Positions 8,082 to 17,164 of a stretch of 64,000 bases of DNA are shown here, piece after piece. Each line of letters starts with the position of its first letter. Position 1 is the stretch's first letter. The DNA is from Nocardia puris (lineage in GTDB: Bacteria; Actinomycetota; Actinomycetes; Mycobacteriales; Mycobacteriaceae): positions 1-64,000 of the forward strand of contig NZ_QNRE01000004.1 of assembly GCF_003315035.1 (NCBI RefSeq), in the 5' to 3' direction. The position numbers were made by a program, and so were the translations under genes. The notes under the pieces are model-generated. The model had not been told where the DNA came from, did no database searches, and saw only the letters and a list, made by a program, of their open reading frames with translations.

Positions 8082-8686
8082 CTCGCCCGGTCTTGCAGGC
8101 GGCGCAGGAGATTGCTACGCACCTCGGACCGGAGTGGACGGCCATCGAGAGGCCGTCCAGATTGGGCGCGCCCGCCGCCACCCTGGCCGGACCGGACTCG
8201 ATGCGCCTGTCCCTGTCCCTGGTCGACCAGAGATGGCGGATCGACGGCGAACTCGGCGACCGATGGAGCGACGTACCCGACGGCGAGAAGGACACCCACG
8301 TGATCACCGCGTCCGAAGCCAAATCGGCACAGCGACTCGCGGGTGAGATTCGGCGAAGGCTGTTGCCGGACTATCAGCGAGTGCTCGCCTTGGCCATCGA
8401 GCGCAAGCGCCAACATGACGAACGGACAGCGTTGGCCCATCAACAGGCCGATCGGCTCAGCATGCTGCTCGGCGGCCACCGCTACAACAAGGGCCTTAGT
8501 TCCAAGTTCGGCGACCCGTACCAGCGCGGTGGTGAATTCCGTGTCCATGGCACCTACGTCCAATTCGAAATCAGGATGCCGAAGGGCGAGGCCGACGCGC
8601 TCGCGATGGCCGTCGCGCGAGTTCTCGGCCAGGCGAACGCGGCCAGCGATGAAACGGCCGCGCAGGCGGAGGCGGAGCTGTCGTGA
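8078..8686 (+). CDS. hypothetical protein
   Basis: A 202-residue protein from ATG 8078. It contains a charged helical segment (about residues 90-130) that may form a coiled coil. No family recognised. Linked by four-base overlaps on both sides. Confidence 0.6.
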   Translation: MTRPVLQAAQEIATHLGPEWTAIERPSRLGAPAATLAGPDSMRLSLSLVDQRWRIDGELGDRWSDVPDGEKDTHVITASEAKSAQRLAGEIRRRLLPDYQRVLALAIERKRQHDERTALAHQQADRLSMLLGGHRYNKGLSSKFGDPYQRGGEFRVHGTYVQFEIRMPKGEADALAMAVARVLGQANAASDETAAQAEAELS

Positions 8687-9255
8687 CAGAGCCCTACCGC
8701 GAGCACACGATCGACAGAGACGGCAGCACCTACCGCCTCGCCTGGTTCCAAGACGAGGACTCGGACAGCCCACGCGAATGGGATTGCAGTGCACGACTTC
8801 TCGTCTACGAGGCGCGAGGATTCCGACCACTGCTGGACGAAATCGGCACGGACACCCCCGAGGCGCGAGCACTGAAGCACGTCCTCCAGCAATACGGTCA
8901 CACCGATGAGGACAAGGTGACCCGCGCGTTCAGCTTGTGGCGGGCGATCACCGGTGCCTCGGTGCAGCTCGTCACCGGGGCGATCCACTGCTGGCGTGAG
9001 GAATTCGCGTTCTTCGCGCTCGCCAACGACGACAAGACCGCGCACGCCGAGGCCCGCGAGTACGAGCAGTGGATCGCTGGCGAAGTCGCGCGATACGAGT
9101 TGCACGGCCCCGGCGGGGAACTGATCGCCGCAGTCGGTGGCTGGTACAGCGAGGACGACGCCGAGTACTGCTGGAGGGCCGAGCTGGAGGAGTTCCATGC
9201 CGAGCGACTGCGCCAGACGCGTTGCGTCGGAGCCGGTCTGATCGGGGTGATCTGA
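8683..9255 (+). CDS. hypothetical protein
   Basis: A 190-residue acidic protein from GTG 8683 (GTGA overlap). Repeated Tyr/Trp/Glu motifs and a C-terminal helical region, but no recognised domain. Confidence 0.6.
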   Translation: MTEPYREHTIDRDGSTYRLAWFQDEDSDSPREWDCSARLLVYEARGFRPLLDEIGTDTPEARALKHVLQQYGHTDEDKVTRAFSLWRAITGASVQLVTGAIHCWREEFAFFALANDDKTAHAEAREYEQWIAGEVARYELHGPGGELIAAVGGWYSEDDAEYCWRAELEEFHAERLRQTRCVGAGLIGVI

Positions 9256-9464
9256 TGCCGTGGCGCTGTCGCCTTTTCGGCCACCGGGTGAGGCAAACCG
9301 CCTACGGACTCCGCTACTGCCGCCGCTGCACCGAACCGGTGCCCCTCCGGCAGCGCATGTTGCCACCAAAGCGCTGCGGCATCGAACAGCGTTGCCTCCC
9401 AATTTTGGGGGCGTCTCGGACACGCCGTGTACCGAGACCGACTTGTGAGAGGAACCGTGAGTAA
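9255..9464 (+). CDS. small Cys/Arg-rich protein
   Basis: A 69-residue basic protein whose ATG shares one base with the previous TGA. Its N-terminal third (CRLFGH, then YGLRYCRRC) resembles the short zinc-knuckle proteins common in actinophages. The C-terminal part is low complexity, so the true extent is uncertain. Confidence 0.45.
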   Translation: MPWRCRLFGHRVRQTAYGLRYCRRCTEPVPLRQRMLPPKRCGIEQRCLPILGASRTRRVPRPTCERNRE

Positions 9465-9795
9465 ACGTCCGATGCGTACGGCTGCTGACCGGGCGCTTGT
9501 GGCGCTGACCGCCTGGGCCGGAACGCATGGCCCGGATTGCACCGTAGCCCAGATCACCGACCGCGACCAGTTGGAGATGCTGGGCGATTTCGTGGCCGAC
9601 GTGCTCCATCTGGTCGATCGGCAGGCAGTTGACGTCGGCGAGGTGCTGGACATGGCATTACTGCACTACGGCGACGAGATCCGTGACGCGGCAAATGAAG
9701 CGTTCACTGTCGACAGCCTGACGGAGGAATCCGAGCTGAGCGAACGGCTGAACAGCCTGCTCGACCGGGCCGCCGAACCCGACGCACCTGGCTAG
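9457..9795 (+). CDS. hypothetical helical protein
   Basis: 112 residues from GTG 9457, which has GAGAGG upstream. All-alpha appearance with an acidic C-terminus. No family recognised. Confidence 0.55.
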   Translation: MSKRPMRTAADRALVALTAWAGTHGPDCTVAQITDRDQLEMLGDFVADVLHLVDRQAVDVGEVLDMALLHYGDEIRDAANEAFTVDSLTEESELSERLNSLLDRAAEPDAPG

Positions 9796-9901
9796 TCCCG
9801 ACCACCAAGTCCCCCGGTATGCGGGGCCACGCGAACCCGTTCCCGCCCGCCGATCGCGCATGCCCTGATCCCTTACCTGACCTTCCAGAAGCAGGAGAAG
9901 T

Positions 9902-10693
9902 ATGTCCTTACCCACGATCTTCTACACCCTGCCCGCAGATGCTGTGCGGGCAGGTATGTCCACCGAGGACGGCTGCGACGTACTGACCGCGAAGACGCGC
10001 ACCGACCACAACGGCACGCAGTTCGTCCTCCTCGACGTCTATGTCCCGCGTCCCGACGAACCCGAGATCGACGCCGCTAACCGCGAGTTCACGGAGGGCC
10101 GCGTCTACCAGCGCGACCAGCGCGTCGAGCTGGCGGTGTTCGCCGACACCACCGTGGACGGGTCCACCGATCCACGCGCGGTCATCCCCCGAGGCGACGC
10201 GGAACCCGCCGTCCCCAAGGTGGAGGTGGTGATCCATCGGGACCCCGACGATGCGACAACCGTCACCGTTTACCTGAACGGACAGCCCGTCGACGCTGCC
10301 GAATTCCACGTCGATCCGGGCCGGGCCGGAAACGAGCCTGAAGAGGTCGCCGCGCAGCGCGCCAGCCGCGCCGACAACCTGGCCCAGGCATCACCTCGGG
10401 CCGCGGCACAGCTCGCCGAGCTGTACGGCCACTACCCCCTCCCAGGACCGCGTACCTTCGACCCGCAGCACGCACCCGACCCCGAGCGCAACCCGTTGGG
10501 CGCGACGCTGTGGGCGCTGGAGGCCGCAGCCGCCGCCGTGCAGCGCCGCGACCGCGAATATTGGCTGGCCATCACCGCGTGGGCGCGCGAGCACGACGTG
10601 CTCAACGCCGAGCAGATCGCCGATACCTACCGCCACACGGTCCGCAAAATGGCTGTGCCCCCGGACTTTTGGGAGGACGGGCAGCTCCGATGA
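9902..10693 (+). CDS. hypothetical protein
   Basis: A 263-residue protein with AGGAGAAG before the ATG. The N-terminal half is beta-rich and acidic; the C-terminal 100 residues are helical. No recognised domain. Coupled by ATGA overlap to the 10690 gene. Confidence 0.65.
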   Translation: MSLPTIFYTLPADAVRAGMSTEDGCDVLTAKTRTDHNGTQFVLLDVYVPRPDEPEIDAANREFTEGRVYQRDQRVELAVFADTTVDGSTDPRAVIPRGDAEPAVPKVEVVIHRDPDDATTVTVYLNGQPVDAAEFHVDPGRAGNEPEEVAAQRASRADNLAQASPRAAAQLAELYGHYPLPGPRTFDPQHAPDPERNPLGATLWALEAAAAAVQRRDREYWLAITAWAREHDVLNAEQIADTYRHTVRKMAVPPDFWEDGQLR

Positions 10694-11184
10694 CGGAGTT
10701 TCATCGCCGCCGTGCCCGGGTCGGCGGCGGATTCAGCTGGTACTGCCAACTTCCCGCGACGCACTGGGCGACCGAGCCCGCGCCGAATGGCTGGCACCTG
10801 GTGTACATGCGGTGGCCGCACTGGTGGCTCGTCGGCCACCACCTCCGCATAGAGCTTCACACCCAATCGCTCGACACGGCGATGGATCGCGCCGGCATAG
10901 TCCAGGCCGCGCTGGAGCAAGGAGCCACCGCAGACACCCTGGGTCAGCATCTGGGCTGGTCCCGGCCAGGTATCCAGGTCAACGCCCACACCTGCGCCCG
11001 CTGCGGCCGCGTCGGCACGGCCGGATTCACCCTCGCCTCCGGAGAAAACTCAAGATCCACGCCGACGATGCACTGCCCGTGGGCGGCAGCGTGCTCCGAA
11101 CACGTCGCCGCCGAAGTGGTCGCCTACGAGATCTATCGCACGAGTGCTCCGTTCGGAACTGCGGACCTCGACCCCCCGGGCTGA
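10690..11184 (+). CDS. hypothetical protein with CxxC motif
   Basis: 164 residues, aromatic-rich N-terminus, with a CARC motif near residue 100 and further Cys at about 130-136, consistent with one zinc site. No family recognised. Confidence 0.6.
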   Translation: MTEFHRRRARVGGGFSWYCQLPATHWATEPAPNGWHLVYMRWPHWWLVGHHLRIELHTQSLDTAMDRAGIVQAALEQGATADTLGQHLGWSRPGIQVNAHTCARCGRVGTAGFTLASGENSRSTPTMHCPWAAACSEHVAAEVVAYEIYRTSAPFGTADLDPPG

Positions 11185-11274
11185 CCTCTCCACTCCGGCC
11201 AGCCCATTCCACCATCGAAACAAGGAGGGTTCAACATCAGCAAGAGCACCACGAAGGACGATCGTGGACAGGTC

Positions 11275-11850
11275 GTGGCCGTGCTGCGCGGCCACACGAG
11301 CGCCGACACCGCCGTGGTCGTGGACGACTACCCGAACGGCCGATTCTATCGGGTGAAGATGCGGTACTGGGTCGAAGAGGCGACCAAGGGCCAGTACCGC
11401 GGCCGACAGCGACTGATCCACCAGTCCACCAACCCCCGAGTCGCGGGCGAGGTCGAGCGGTGGTTCAAGCCGCAGCGCGGGCAGTACAGCAGTTGGTGGA
11501 TGTACCTGGTCCAGTACGAAAACGGCCACATCGACGGTGTGGGCTTCCCGGTCTACCTCGACGGCCCAAGCTGGACCCGCTTCTACAACACCGGGATCTG
11601 GACCCATCTCACCGAAAGCGAGCGGGCCGGATGCGTGTTCATGCTGGATGGCTACCCCCAGAGATCACCGAACTCCTGGCGCGACTGGCACACGATGGTC
11701 GACAAGGTGAGGGACCTGGGCGTGCCGACCCTCGAGGAGTGGAAGGTGATCAACGAGGGCAACTACGTGAACGAGGACGCCTACACGGCGCTGCGCCGGT
11801 ACCTCGAGGCGGGTGGCCCCGACATCCGGCAGGAGAACTGGTGGAAGTGA
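11275..11850 (+). CDS. actinophage-type conserved hypothetical protein
   Basis: At least 191 residues. The N-terminal DDYPNGRFYRV...RYWVE pattern is one I recall from small conserved actinobacteriophage proteins of unknown function. The annotated GTG at 11275 has a poor ribosome site. A textbook AAGGAGGG at 11222-11229 sits six bases before an in-frame ATC at 11236, which would add 13 residues. Either ATC initiates or the original ATG has mutated. Coupled to the next gene by GTGA. Confidence 0.65.
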   Translation: MAVLRGHTSADTAVVVDDYPNGRFYRVKMRYWVEEATKGQYRGRQRLIHQSTNPRVAGEVERWFKPQRGQYSSWWMYLVQYENGHIDGVGFPVYLDGPSWTRFYNTGIWTHLTESERAGCVFMLDGYPQRSPNSWRDWHTMVDKVRDLGVPTLEEWKVINEGNYVNEDAYTALRRYLEAGGPDIRQENWWK

Positions 11851-12299
11851 ACGACCTTCGCTTTCTCGTGGCACGCGAGGGTGCACCGGACCTCTTGATT
11901 GTCGGGTTCGTGCACGCCCTTTCCAGTCACCCCCGCCCCCGGACGCCGGTGACCCAGTTTCAGGAGATCGGGTCCGCCGACCTGCTCGCCGACGGAGCCC
12001 TGCCCTACGCCGTCGTCGTCGTCGACCACGACGCACCGGTGGACTCCGTCGACAGGGGTTCCAGGTCGCAGTATCGATCGATCCTGAGGCTGGGAGTTCG
12101 GTGGTATGTGCAGCCCGCCGAACTGGTCGAAAAGGAATGGGTACTGCACTCCGACCGTTTCGCGGCCGGGGCCACCAGCGTGCAGCTGCCATCGGCCGTG
12201 CGCGAGGCAATGGCCGCGGTCGCCGATGACGTCCCAGCAGCGGTGCGCGTACACGACTACTCGCTGAGCGAAGAGCGTCGCCGCGCTCCGCGCCGCTGA
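11847..12299 (+). CDS. hypothetical protein
   Basis: 150 residues from GTG 11847 overlapping the previous stop. Beta-rich middle and a basic C-terminal tail. No family recognised. A hairpin follows at 12318. Confidence 0.6.
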   Translation: MNDLRFLVAREGAPDLLIVGFVHALSSHPRPRTPVTQFQEIGSADLLADGALPYAVVVVDHDAPVDSVDRGSRSQYRSILRLGVRWYVQPAELVEKEWVLHSDRFAAGATSVQLPSAVREAMAAVADDVPAAVRVHDYSLSEERRRAPRR

Positions 12300-12317
12300 T
12301 CGGCTCGGACTCCGCTC

Positions 12318-12344
12318 TCCCGCATCCCGATTCCGGGTGCGGGA
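12318..12344 (+). terminator. hairpin terminator
   Basis: TCCCGCATCC pairs with GGGTGCGGGA (10 bp, one G-U) 19 bases after the preceding stop. Confidence 0.6.
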
Positions 12345-12388
12345 CTTGGGGTGTCCGATCACTCCGACCAACGACGACAGGAGAAGTG

Positions 12389-13051
12389 TTGACCAATTCG
12401 AGACACCGTGTCGCGGGCGGGCCGATTGCCGAGGCGGTCAGGGCCGTCGTCGGTGAGGAGGCATTGCTGTCCACCGAAGATACGGACCTCGCCGACGTGT
12501 CGAACGGGTTGTACTGGTTGCGATTTCACGATGGCGCGGAGGACGTGACCGGCGATCCTCGCCGGGCGTTGATCGCCTCCCAGGTGACCGTCATGGACGG
12601 CGACGACAAGTTGCTGTCGGTGGACGAATTCGCGCCCGGATTATGGGTCCGCGACGAACCGCCGCACGGCCTGTTGAACTTTCCCTCGTGGGAGGATGCG
12701 TTCGCCGCATCCGGTGTGACGCCTCAGTTTGTCCGCGCGACCGATCGTTGGCTGCGCGGATGTGGTGCCGACGAGCTGGAGCAGATCCTCGCGCATGTGA
12801 TCGAGCAGCTGTACGTGTGGGCCGACGCGATAGCCGCCGGAACGGTGCCCCAGCGCCTTCGGGAGTCGGTGCAGGTAATCGCTGAGCTGGGCCAGCCGTA
12901 CTCGATCGTGCTGTCGTCGTACCCGGTGATCGAACTCACCGCGCGCGGAAGGGGACACGTCGACCTGGTCGGCTACCTCGGTGGGCACTTCACGCGACAG
13001 TCGGCGGAAGAGGTCAGGGCCGTGTTCGACCACCTCATCCAGCGCAGCTGA
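12389..13051 (+). CDS. hypothetical protein
   Basis: 220 residues. TTG 12389 is preferred to GTG 12386 because the AGGAG is then correctly spaced. Acidic, mixed alpha/beta, no recognised domain. Its TGA shares one base with the next ATG. Confidence 0.6.
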   Translation: MTNSRHRVAGGPIAEAVRAVVGEEALLSTEDTDLADVSNGLYWLRFHDGAEDVTGDPRRALIASQVTVMDGDDKLLSVDEFAPGLWVRDEPPHGLLNFPSWEDAFAASGVTPQFVRATDRWLRGCGADELEQILAHVIEQLYVWADAIAAGTVPQRLRESVQVIAELGQPYSIVLSSYPVIELTARGRGHVDLVGYLGGHFTRQSAEEVRAVFDHLIQRS

Positions 13052-13851
13052 TGGACGGGTGCGACTCCGCGGATCTGCGGTCCCCGTCGATGATCGACAC
13101 GGAACTCGCCGACGTCTACCAGCGGCTCGCCGAGGTGGATTGGCGAATGTCGGCGATCGATCGGCGACTGCGTCACCGCCCCGACGACGCCGCCTTGATC
13201 AACGAGCGGGTCGGTCTGGCCAGCGCGCTGCGGATCTTGTTGGCGCGCCGCGACGCGCTCGACGCCGTATTTCAAGCCCGCGGCGGCTGGTCGCGTGCAT
13301 TCCTGGTGAACAATCCGTCCGGGCATGTTCACAGCTCGATGGATTGCGCGACGTGCAACCGAAACGGGCGAGCGACCAACTTCAAATGGCTCGTCGAGTA
13401 CTCCGGTCGAACCGAGGAACAGATCATCGAGGCGGCCGGGTCACGAGCGTGCACAGTGTGCTATCCGGACGCGCCGATCGACCGGCCGAGCGTCTTCCGG
13501 TCGGATGAGGAGCTGGCCCGTGACCTTCGCCGCGCCGACCGCGAACATCGACGGGAAGCGGCGCAGGCGAAGGCAATTCATATGCCGGACGGATCGCCCC
13601 TGCGCGACCGCTGGGGCGTCATCCGCACCGAACGGGCTGCGGAGATCGCCGCGGTCGACGCCTTGGTCGACCTCATGTGGTACGGGACCGCCAGCGGCGG
13701 CGACGGATGGGCGTTCATCGACGCCGCAGTCGATGCCTTGGCCGCCAAGCGTGACGAGCCCGTGCGCGACGTTGCCGACCTGATCACGGCCAAGGCAATC
13801 AAGAAGTACCGCAGGGTGTTCGGCGACTCGCGCCGGACCGACAGCAGATAG
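13051..13851 (+). CDS. actinophage-type protein with paired CxxC motifs
   Basis: 266 residues. After an N-terminal coiled-coil-like segment (about 15-75) comes a conserved-looking core: GGWSRAFLV, GHVHSSMDCATC, and CTVCYPDAP near residue 132. I recall this paired His/CxxC layout from unannotated mycobacteriophage proteins; it probably binds one zinc. A helical C-terminal domain follows. Function unknown. Confidence 0.65.
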   Translation: MDGCDSADLRSPSMIDTELADVYQRLAEVDWRMSAIDRRLRHRPDDAALINERVGLASALRILLARRDALDAVFQARGGWSRAFLVNNPSGHVHSSMDCATCNRNGRATNFKWLVEYSGRTEEQIIEAAGSRACTVCYPDAPIDRPSVFRSDEELARDLRRADREHRREAAQAKAIHMPDGSPLRDRWGVIRTERAAEIAAVDALVDLMWYGTASGGDGWAFIDAAVDALAAKRDEPVRDVADLITAKAIKKYRRVFGDSRRTDSR

Positions 13852-13858
13852 GAGATCG

Positions 13859-14296
13859 GTGCCGTACTACCAGACAACGACAACCGATGCCGACGGACGG
13901 CATCAATACGGTCCCACCTATTTCCGGGACCGAGCATCGCTTCACCGGTGGCGTGTGATGTACGTCGGGGCACACGCGATCGCCCACGGATCGATCGATG
14001 ATCTGACGATCACCGACGAGGCGATCAGCGAGCGCACCGAGGAGGGACATCGGCTCACCTGCCTGGAATGGGATACTCCCACCGTCGGTGAACCCGAATG
14101 CGCGGACTTCTGGTCGAACACACCCTCCCCGCTGTGCCCGTGCACATGCGAGGCCGGCGAGTGCGACGGCCACTACGTCAGTTCCGTAGGCCCCGTCCAC
14201 CGCGGCATTTTGCTCTCGCTCCTCGAGACGGGGCAGATCAACAGTCAAGGTGCGGAACGGCTTTCGATGATCAACCATCCTCCGGGGAAGTCATGA
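13859..14296 (+). CDS. hypothetical Cys-containing protein
   Basis: 145 residues from GTG with AGGAG upstream. A CPCTCEAGEC cluster lies near residue 95. No family recognised. Overlaps the next ATG by four bases. Confidence 0.6.
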   Translation: MPYYQTTTTDADGRHQYGPTYFRDRASLHRWRVMYVGAHAIAHGSIDDLTITDEAISERTEEGHRLTCLEWDTPTVGEPECADFWSNTPSPLCPCTCEAGECDGHYVSSVGPVHRGILLSLLETGQINSQGAERLSMINHPPGKS

Positions 14297-14766
14297 CGCG
14301 GCGGATCGCGCTGCACACCGACGCCTCGTTCCAACGCCACGACGGCACGTATGTGGTTCTCGTGGAGGATGGGCAAATGGGCTATAGCGAGCACAACGGG
14401 CCATGGGCGTCACCGGAGCGGGCGGAGGAGTACGTGCGCGAACAGAACGCCTTGCTGGGGCTTTCCGAACTCGAGGCGTACGCGATCTATTGGTCCAGCC
14501 ATACCGGCCGCCCGGCCGCGGAGTGGATGGCCGACGCGACTGCCCGCCCGGAGTCCGAGGTCCAGTGCGCGCACGGCGGTCCGATCTCTGCCGAGGACTG
14601 CTTGGCGTGCGCCGAACAGGTACGAGTCGAGCACGTGGCCGATCTCGTCGGAATCACCAGCCCCGGCGCCGAACTGAATCAGATCCTGTGCCGGTCGTGC
14701 GGGTGCCGCATTGTGCACCGGGTCCACATCGGCACGCCGATCTGGTCGGGCCCCCGAGAAGGGTGA
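14293..14766 (+). CDS. hypothetical zinc-type protein
   Basis: 157 residues. CAHG...CLAC near residues 95-110 and a C-terminal CRSCGCR give two CxxC-type pairs, consistent with one or two zinc sites. No family recognised. Confidence 0.6.
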   Translation: MTRRIALHTDASFQRHDGTYVVLVEDGQMGYSEHNGPWASPERAEEYVREQNALLGLSELEAYAIYWSSHTGRPAAEWMADATARPESEVQCAHGGPISAEDCLACAEQVRVEHVADLVGITSPGAELNQILCRSCGCRIVHRVHIGTPIWSGPREG

Positions 14767-14772
14767 TTCATC

Positions 14773-15003
14773 GTGTCGGTGTGGGCGAGCATGGGGCGGC
14801 GGCGGGCGATGAGTCGCCGCGACGATGCCGCCGCTGCGGCGTATCTGGCCGCGGTGGCGGAGGCCAGGCGAATGCGAGATCAGCTGATCGCAGACGCGCG
14901 GAAGGCGCTGAGCGAGGGCCGCTACGCTGACGCTGAGGAACTGGCCGAATCTGCGGCCAGGGCAGATAGTGCGTACTCGGCGGCGGTGTGCGATGTGCTG
15001 TAA
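14773..15003 (+). CDS. small Ala-rich helical protein
   Basis: 76 residues from GTG. Nearly all Ala, Arg, Asp and Glu after residue 15, with heptad-like spacing suggesting a single long helix or coiled coil. It is the last plus-strand gene of the left block, 13 bases from the convergent 15017 gene. Confidence 0.5.
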   Translation: MSVWASMGRRRAMSRRDDAAAAAYLAAVAEARRMRDQLIADARKALSEGRYADAEELAESAARADSAYSAAVCDVL

Positions 15004-15016
15004 GCCGTCCGGGTGC

Positions 15017-15598
15017 CTAGTCGGTGGTGCAGGCGGAGCAGCAGCCTGAACCGTGGCAGGTGTCGCAGGTCTCTCCGCGTACGTCGTCTCCCGCTCCATC
15101 GCATTCCGAGCAATCGCCGCTGTCACCGCAATCGCCGCAGGTATCGTCGTCTTCGACTTCGGGGAGATGTGGCGCTGCGGGAATCGGTCCGAGTCGAGTT
15201 TGCGCAGCGGCCAGGGCGTCGTCGATCTCTGGGAGCAGGTAGTCCCAGGCAGCCTGCGCTCTCGATCGGCGACCGGAGATATAGGTTTCGGGATCGGCCG
15301 TAGGGCCCAGTTCCGCGGCCCATTCCTCGGCCTCGCGACGCAGGTCGTCAACGCTCCGGGGGGTAGCCGCTACCGCGACCGCCACATCGACGCGAGGACG
15401 GGCACCGTCAGCTCGTACACACCAGATGAGGCGGGCCGCGTAGGAGCGGATAGTGGCAGCCAGGTCGGGCATCGCCGCGTTGCATGCTCGGCGGTGCGCT
15501 TCGGCGACCGTGATGTCGCGGTCTCGGGCAGTCAGAAGGTCGTCGCAGCGACGGCCGATCGAATCCGAATCATGTTGATTACCAGATATTTTCGTCAC
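15017..15598 (-). CDS. protein with DnaJ-type Cys-rich C-terminus
   Basis: 193 residues. The last 45 hold four CxxC-type pairs with Gly spacing (CGDCGDSGDC, CDTCHGSGCC), like the zinc-binding module of DnaJ. There is no J domain. The N-terminal 140 residues are helical and unrecognised. Probably a structural zinc protein of the phage; a chaperone role is not supported. Confidence 0.65.
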   Translation of the reverse strand: MTKISGNQHDSDSIGRRCDDLLTARDRDITVAEAHRRACNAAMPDLAATIRSYAARLIWCVRADGARPRVDVAVAVAATPRSVDDLRREAEEWAAELGPTADPETYISGRRSRAQAAWDYLLPEIDDALAAAQTRLGPIPAAPHLPEVEDDDTCGDCGDSGDCSECDGAGDDVRGETCDTCHGSGCCSACTTD

Positions 15599-15854
15599 GA
15601 CACCAGCGTCGTTCGGTGCGCCGAAGAGCGCAACCTAGCGCGCGTCGGCGCACCACGACGTGATACTGCCGCGTGCGGGGTCGCCAGAGCGCCGATCGCA
15701 CCGCAGAGAGGCCGCCCGATGGAGTGGGCGGCAGTGCAAAACGCATTCGCGTGTCGTTGAAGCGGCCGAATCTGGCGGGGGCCAGATCCGACGCGCCAGC
15801 AACCTGTTATCAAATTGATACTTTAAGGGCTGTTGTGCTACCTCGGCATCAGCC

Positions 15855-16772
15855 TCACCATCTCGGCAGCCACGCAGTCGTGCCGTCCCGACGACGGGTG
15901 ATGGACCCGAAGACGACATCGGCGAAGTGCATTCCGACGACCAGCGTTCCGGTGTCGGCCAGTTCGTCGACCAGCTGGCGACGGTAGTGGGCGGCCCGGT
16001 CGGGGTCGTGGTCGGCGGCGCACCGCCATTCGGGGTGGCGGACCTGGAGCGGGGTGTGCATGGCATCACCGATGACCAGCGCGGCCCGATCGCCGGAGTC
16101 GAGGCGGAACGCGCTGTGCCCGGCGCTGTGACCGCCCGCCGATACGGCGGTGATCCCCGGGGCGAGCAGATCGCCGTGACGGAACGTGATCACCCGCGGA
16201 CTGAGCACGCCGAGCAACGCGGGCAGGTTCAGCACGCCCCGCGCCCACGGTGCCGTCTGAGCGAGCAGCGCATCAAATTCATCGGCCGTCATCGAGTTCC
16301 ACCACAGCCACTCGTCCTCTGCGATCCGCAGCGTCGTAGTTGCCAGAGCGGGGTTGAGCGCCCAGCCGAGATGGTCGATGTGCATGTGGGTGATCAGCAC
16401 CGCGTCGATACGTTCAGGCGCAGAGCCCACACGCGACAGGTTTCGCAGCAGCTCACCACCGTTCATCGCACCTGTCAGCCAGGAGTCGGGGTGATCGGGA
16501 ACAGTGATCGGCCCCGCCCCGGAGTCGATAAGGAGTTGCTGGTCGCCGGTGTCCAGATGCAGCGCACCGATACCCGCGACCAGATGGGCGTTGTCGTCGA
16601 GAAACCGTGCGCGTCGGGACCATTCAGCGCGCGGAACGGATGGCAGCCAGCCGCGCGGCTTGAGCGCTACCACGCCGTCGGGCAGATAGGTCATGGCCAT
16701 ATCGGGCCAGCGCACCGAGCGCAGAAGAGGCGGGCGATGCCACCGTGCCCGGCAGCAGCTAGGGAGGTTCAT
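15855..16772 (-). CDS. MBL-fold metallohydrolase
   Basis: 305 residues. The motif THMHIDHLGW is the HxHxDH metal signature, with later metal-ligand candidates in GGHSAGHSAF, GDAMH and GMHFAD. Overall it resembles lactonase-like members of the superfamily. It is last in an eight-gene minus-strand operon that begins with an RNA ligase and includes a polynucleotide kinase-phosphatase, 21 bases after the preceding stop. In that context an RNA- or phosphoester-directed role is possible, but a metabolic lactonase is equally compatible. Start chosen at 16772, which has AAGG upstream; Met at residue 25 or 27 is an alternative. Confidence 0.8.
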   Translation of the reverse strand: MNLPSCCRARWHRPPLLRSVRWPDMAMTYLPDGVVALKPRGWLPSVPRAEWSRRARFLDDNAHLVAGIGALHLDTGDQQLLIDSGAGPITVPDHPDSWLTGAMNGGELLRNLSRVGSAPERIDAVLITHMHIDHLGWALNPALATTTLRIAEDEWLWWNSMTADEFDALLAQTAPWARGVLNLPALLGVLSPRVITFRHGDLLAPGITAVSAGGHSAGHSAFRLDSGDRAALVIGDAMHTPLQVRHPEWRCAADHDPDRAAHYRRQLVDELADTGTLVVGMHFADVVFGSITRRRDGTTAWLPRW

Positions 16773-16793
16773 TTTCAGCCTTCGCGAAGTTCG

Positions 16794-16955
16794 TCACCGG
16801 TATCGGTGGGCGGAAATGAGTTGGCGGGCATAGGCTGCGGCGGCGTGCGCGATAGTCCGGGGTAGCGACAGGCCCAGCACGTCGGCGGCCTCGATGAGGA
16901 CCGCGTGGTCGTCGTTTCCGAATGGCAGGTCCGGGCCCTTCAGATCGTCTGTCAC
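16794..16955 (-). CDS. very small protein in the RNA-repair operon
   Basis: 53 residues from GTG 16955 with GAGG upstream, overlapping the preceding stop (GTGA). Mostly one Ala-rich helix. The tight overlap argues that it is translated. Function unknown. Confidence 0.5.
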   Translation of the reverse strand: MTDDLKGPDLPFGNDDHAVLIEAADVLGLSLPRTIAHAAAAYARQLISAHRYR

Positions 16956-17164
16956 GGTGAGTCCTCGATGACGGTCACCTCCAGGCGGACCCCGAGGTGG
17001 CGCGCGACGGTGTCGAGGTCCGACAGCAGGGCGCGTGCTACAGCCAGCAGCTGCGTCATGGGGAAGTCGTCGGTTCCGGCGGAGGTCGCGGCGGTCGGCA
17101 AGCTGATCACGGTCGCGTGCATCAGCTCGAGGTGGACACCGCTGCGTCGGTCAGTGGGTGGCAT
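16952..17164 (-). CDS. small helical protein in the RNA-repair operon
   Basis: 70 residues. The ATG at 17164 is preferred because AGG lies seven bases upstream; it overlaps the end of the kinase-phosphatase gene by 14 bases. The C-terminal half is a helix followed by strands. No family recognised. Confidence 0.55.
   Translation of the reverse strand: MPPTDRRSGVHLELMHATVISLPTAATSAGTDDFPMTQLLAVARALLSDLDTVARHLGVRLEVTVIEDSP

Noticed and set aside
15599..15854. Small minus-strand gene between the Cys-rich protein and the MBL gene
   Set aside because: The available frame has no ribosome site and poor composition; nothing else was seen in this gap.
15855..16772. Confident quorum-quenching lactonase call
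   Set aside because: The HxHxDH motif is shared across the MBL superfamily, and the operon context points elsewhere.
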